Source: CAYOMP01 sp964405075
GTDB lineage: Bacteria; Bacillota; Clostridia; Lachnospirales; Lachnospiraceae
Assembly: GCA_964405075.1 (NCBI GenBank)
Contig: CAYOMP010000009.1
Span: 1 to 42,129, forward strand
Direction: 5' to 3'
DNA length: 42,129 nt
Of the stretch, positions 41,043 through 42,129 are shown piece after piece. The position numbers and the translations under genes are program-made. Every line of letters starts with the position of its first letter. Position 1 is the stretch's first letter. The notes beneath the pieces were generated by a model that had not been told where the DNA came from, searched no databases, and was given only the letters and a program-made list of their open reading frames with translations.

Positions 41043-42129
41043 ATGATAAAAAAATTTAAAAATTCGAAAATTGCTGTAAAACTCAGAATAGTAGGACTTT
41101 TTATAGCATTTTTCTTCTTGGTGGTTAGCTTGGGTTCGGTGTATGCGTTATATACATCAGCAACATATTATGCAACAGCATATGATAATTACGGAGCTGC
41201 ATTAGGTAAATTGTGTTCAGCCGAAGCTGATTTTCAAAAAACCAGGACAGATTTGAGAGGTGTATTTACTGAAAGTGCAACAATAGAGGAAGTAGAAGCA
41301 GCGGTTGAAAAAGACTGGCAGGAATTAGCAACACATATGCAGGAATACTCAGAATGTATAATTGATGCTGAAATAAAAGAAAGAAATCAATTATTATATG
41401 AGGAATTAGAACAGTATTATGAAGTTGCTACAGAAATTGTGTCATTGGTGGGAAAAGGTAATACACAGGCAGCGGAAAGAATACTAAATAGTAAAGAAGC
41501 TGAAATAGAAAACACAGTATATGAGCATTTTAGAAGTATTGAGAAGATTTCAGATACGCGCGGAGATGCAGAACGTCTTAAGGGTCAGAAATTAGCAACA
41601 ATATATGTCTGGGCATTGGGAATTGAAATAATAGTCTTTCTATTATTAATGATAGTTGTTATTAATGCAATTATTAAGTCAATATCAGTACCAATAAGAA
41701 AATTAGTAAGTGTTGCTGAAAAAATTTCAAAGGGCGATGTTGAAGTTGATGTTCAAAGGGAAAGCAAAGATGAAATGGGTGACCTTTCAGAGATGTTTGG
41801 TGCAATGATTGATAATATAAAATATCAGGCAAATATTATTTCTGAGGTTGCAAATGCAAACTATACAGTAGATGTAGTACCTAAATCAGAGGTAGATGTA
41901 ATTGGTAAAAACCTTAAGATATTGGTAGAAAAAAATAATGAATTATTTGGACATACGAAAGAGGCTATATATCAGGTATCAGCAGGTTCTAACCAGGTGG
42001 CATTGGCCAGTCAGTCTATAGCACAGGGATCTACAAATCAGGCAAGTGCCATAGAAGAAATTACAGTATCTATCAATAGTATTGCAGAGGGTACCAGAGT
42101 AAATGCAGAAGATGCCAGCACAGCAAGAA
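41043..42129 (+). CDS. Methyl-accepting chemotaxis protein, 3' end outside window
   Basis: The first 362 codons of a chemoreceptor. A basic start leads to TM1 at about 16-37. An extracellular, mainly helical domain at about 40-190 resembles the four-helix-bundle ligand domain. TM2 is at about 195-217, followed by HAMP (VPIRKLVSVAEKISKGDVEV, DEMGDLSEMFGAMI) and a second HAMP-like stretch. The signalling helix begins at ASAIEEITVSINSIAEGT, and the tip region is cut off by the window end. It follows cheW by 12 bp with AGGGGGGTG before the ATG, so it is probably the receptor served by this CheA/CheW pair. The ligand is unknown. Confidence 0.92.
   Translation, partial: MIKKFKNSKIAVKLRIVGLFIAFFFLVVSLGSVYALYTSATYYATAYDNYGAALGKLCSAEADFQKTRTDLRGVFTESATIEEVEAAVEKDWQELATHMQEYSECIIDAEIKERNQLLYEELEQYYEVATEIVSLVGKGNTQAAERILNSKEAEIENTVYEHFRSIEKISDTRGDAERLKGQKLATIYVWALGIEIIVFLLLMIVVINAIIKSISVPIRKLVSVAEKISKGDVEVDVQRESKDEMGDLSEMFGAMIDNIKYQANIISEVANANYTVDVVPKSEVDVIGKNLKILVEKNNELFGHTKEAIYQVSAGSNQVALASQSIAQGSTNQASAIEEITVSINSIAEGTRVNAEDASTAR

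Overview
The window looks like a low-GC Gram-positive chromosome of the Clostridia, most probably family Lachnospiraceae. The basis is AT-rich sequence with strong GGAGG-type ribosome binding sites, the order parB / DUF4446 / DUF3881 beside a tRNA gene (an arrangement I associate with the oriC-proximal region of Lachnospiraceae), and many large hybrid histidine kinases. I cannot name the species. The sequence holds one 10-N scaffold gap inside cheR, and both ends cut genes (parB at the left, a chemoreceptor at the right).

Layout. 0-3.3 kb: the 3' part of parB, a DUF4446 membrane protein, an HD-GYP protein (probable cyclic-di-GMP phosphodiesterase), a DUF3881 protein and tRNA-Arg(CCT) with its own promoter and terminator. 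3.8-10.4 kb: accessory genes (TraX-like membrane protein, TetR plus serine hydrolase, a startless Gly-rich ORF, a decayed rubrerythrin, a second TetR) ending in a cation:proton antiporter fused to a cytidylate-kinase-like domain. 10.7-22.5 kb: a co-directional, tightly spaced signalling island of six genes: a stand-alone receiver; an HPt-receiver-HD-GYP protein; an orphan substrate-binding lipoprotein; and three hybrid histidine kinases, one with two Cache sensors and a vestigial internal kinase segment, one a 6-TM kinase without HPt, one carrying an N-terminal DegV (fatty-acid-binding) domain. 22.7-27.7 kb: single accessory genes (AraC/GyrI-like regulator, GNAT relic, GNAT, M28 peptidase, alpha/beta hydrolase, DEDDh exonuclease). 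27.9-31.6 kb: a D,D-carboxypeptidase on the minus strand, then a GntR (YtrA-type)/ABC transporter operon with a palindromic operator over its promoter. 32.0-34.7 kb: a further hybrid kinase whose transmitter core closely resembles that of the DegV kinase. 35.1-42.1 kb: an AEC transporter and a chemotaxis cluster cheR-cheB-cheA-cheW-mcp.

How the genes may work together (inference). The 10.7-22.5 kb island has every part of a multi-input phosphorelay: several sensors, carboxy-terminal receiver and HPt domains, a free receiver, and an output protein whose HD-GYP domain would degrade cyclic-di-GMP. The substrate-binding lipoprotein has no permease or ATPase beside it and lies directly upstream of the double-Cache kinase, so it may deliver a ligand to that sensor. 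The DegV-6TM-hybrid kinase is the most unusual architecture and would suit a sensor of fatty acids or other lipids. The che cluster is complete enough for receptor-to-CheA signalling, but CheB has Glu at the usual phospho-acceptor Asp and Asn in the acidic pocket, which predicts altered or phosphorylation-independent control.

The window also shows gene decay (rubrerythrin, GNAT, a startless Gly-rich ORF, a 12-codon ORF) and a dispersed intergenic motif placed just after terminators.
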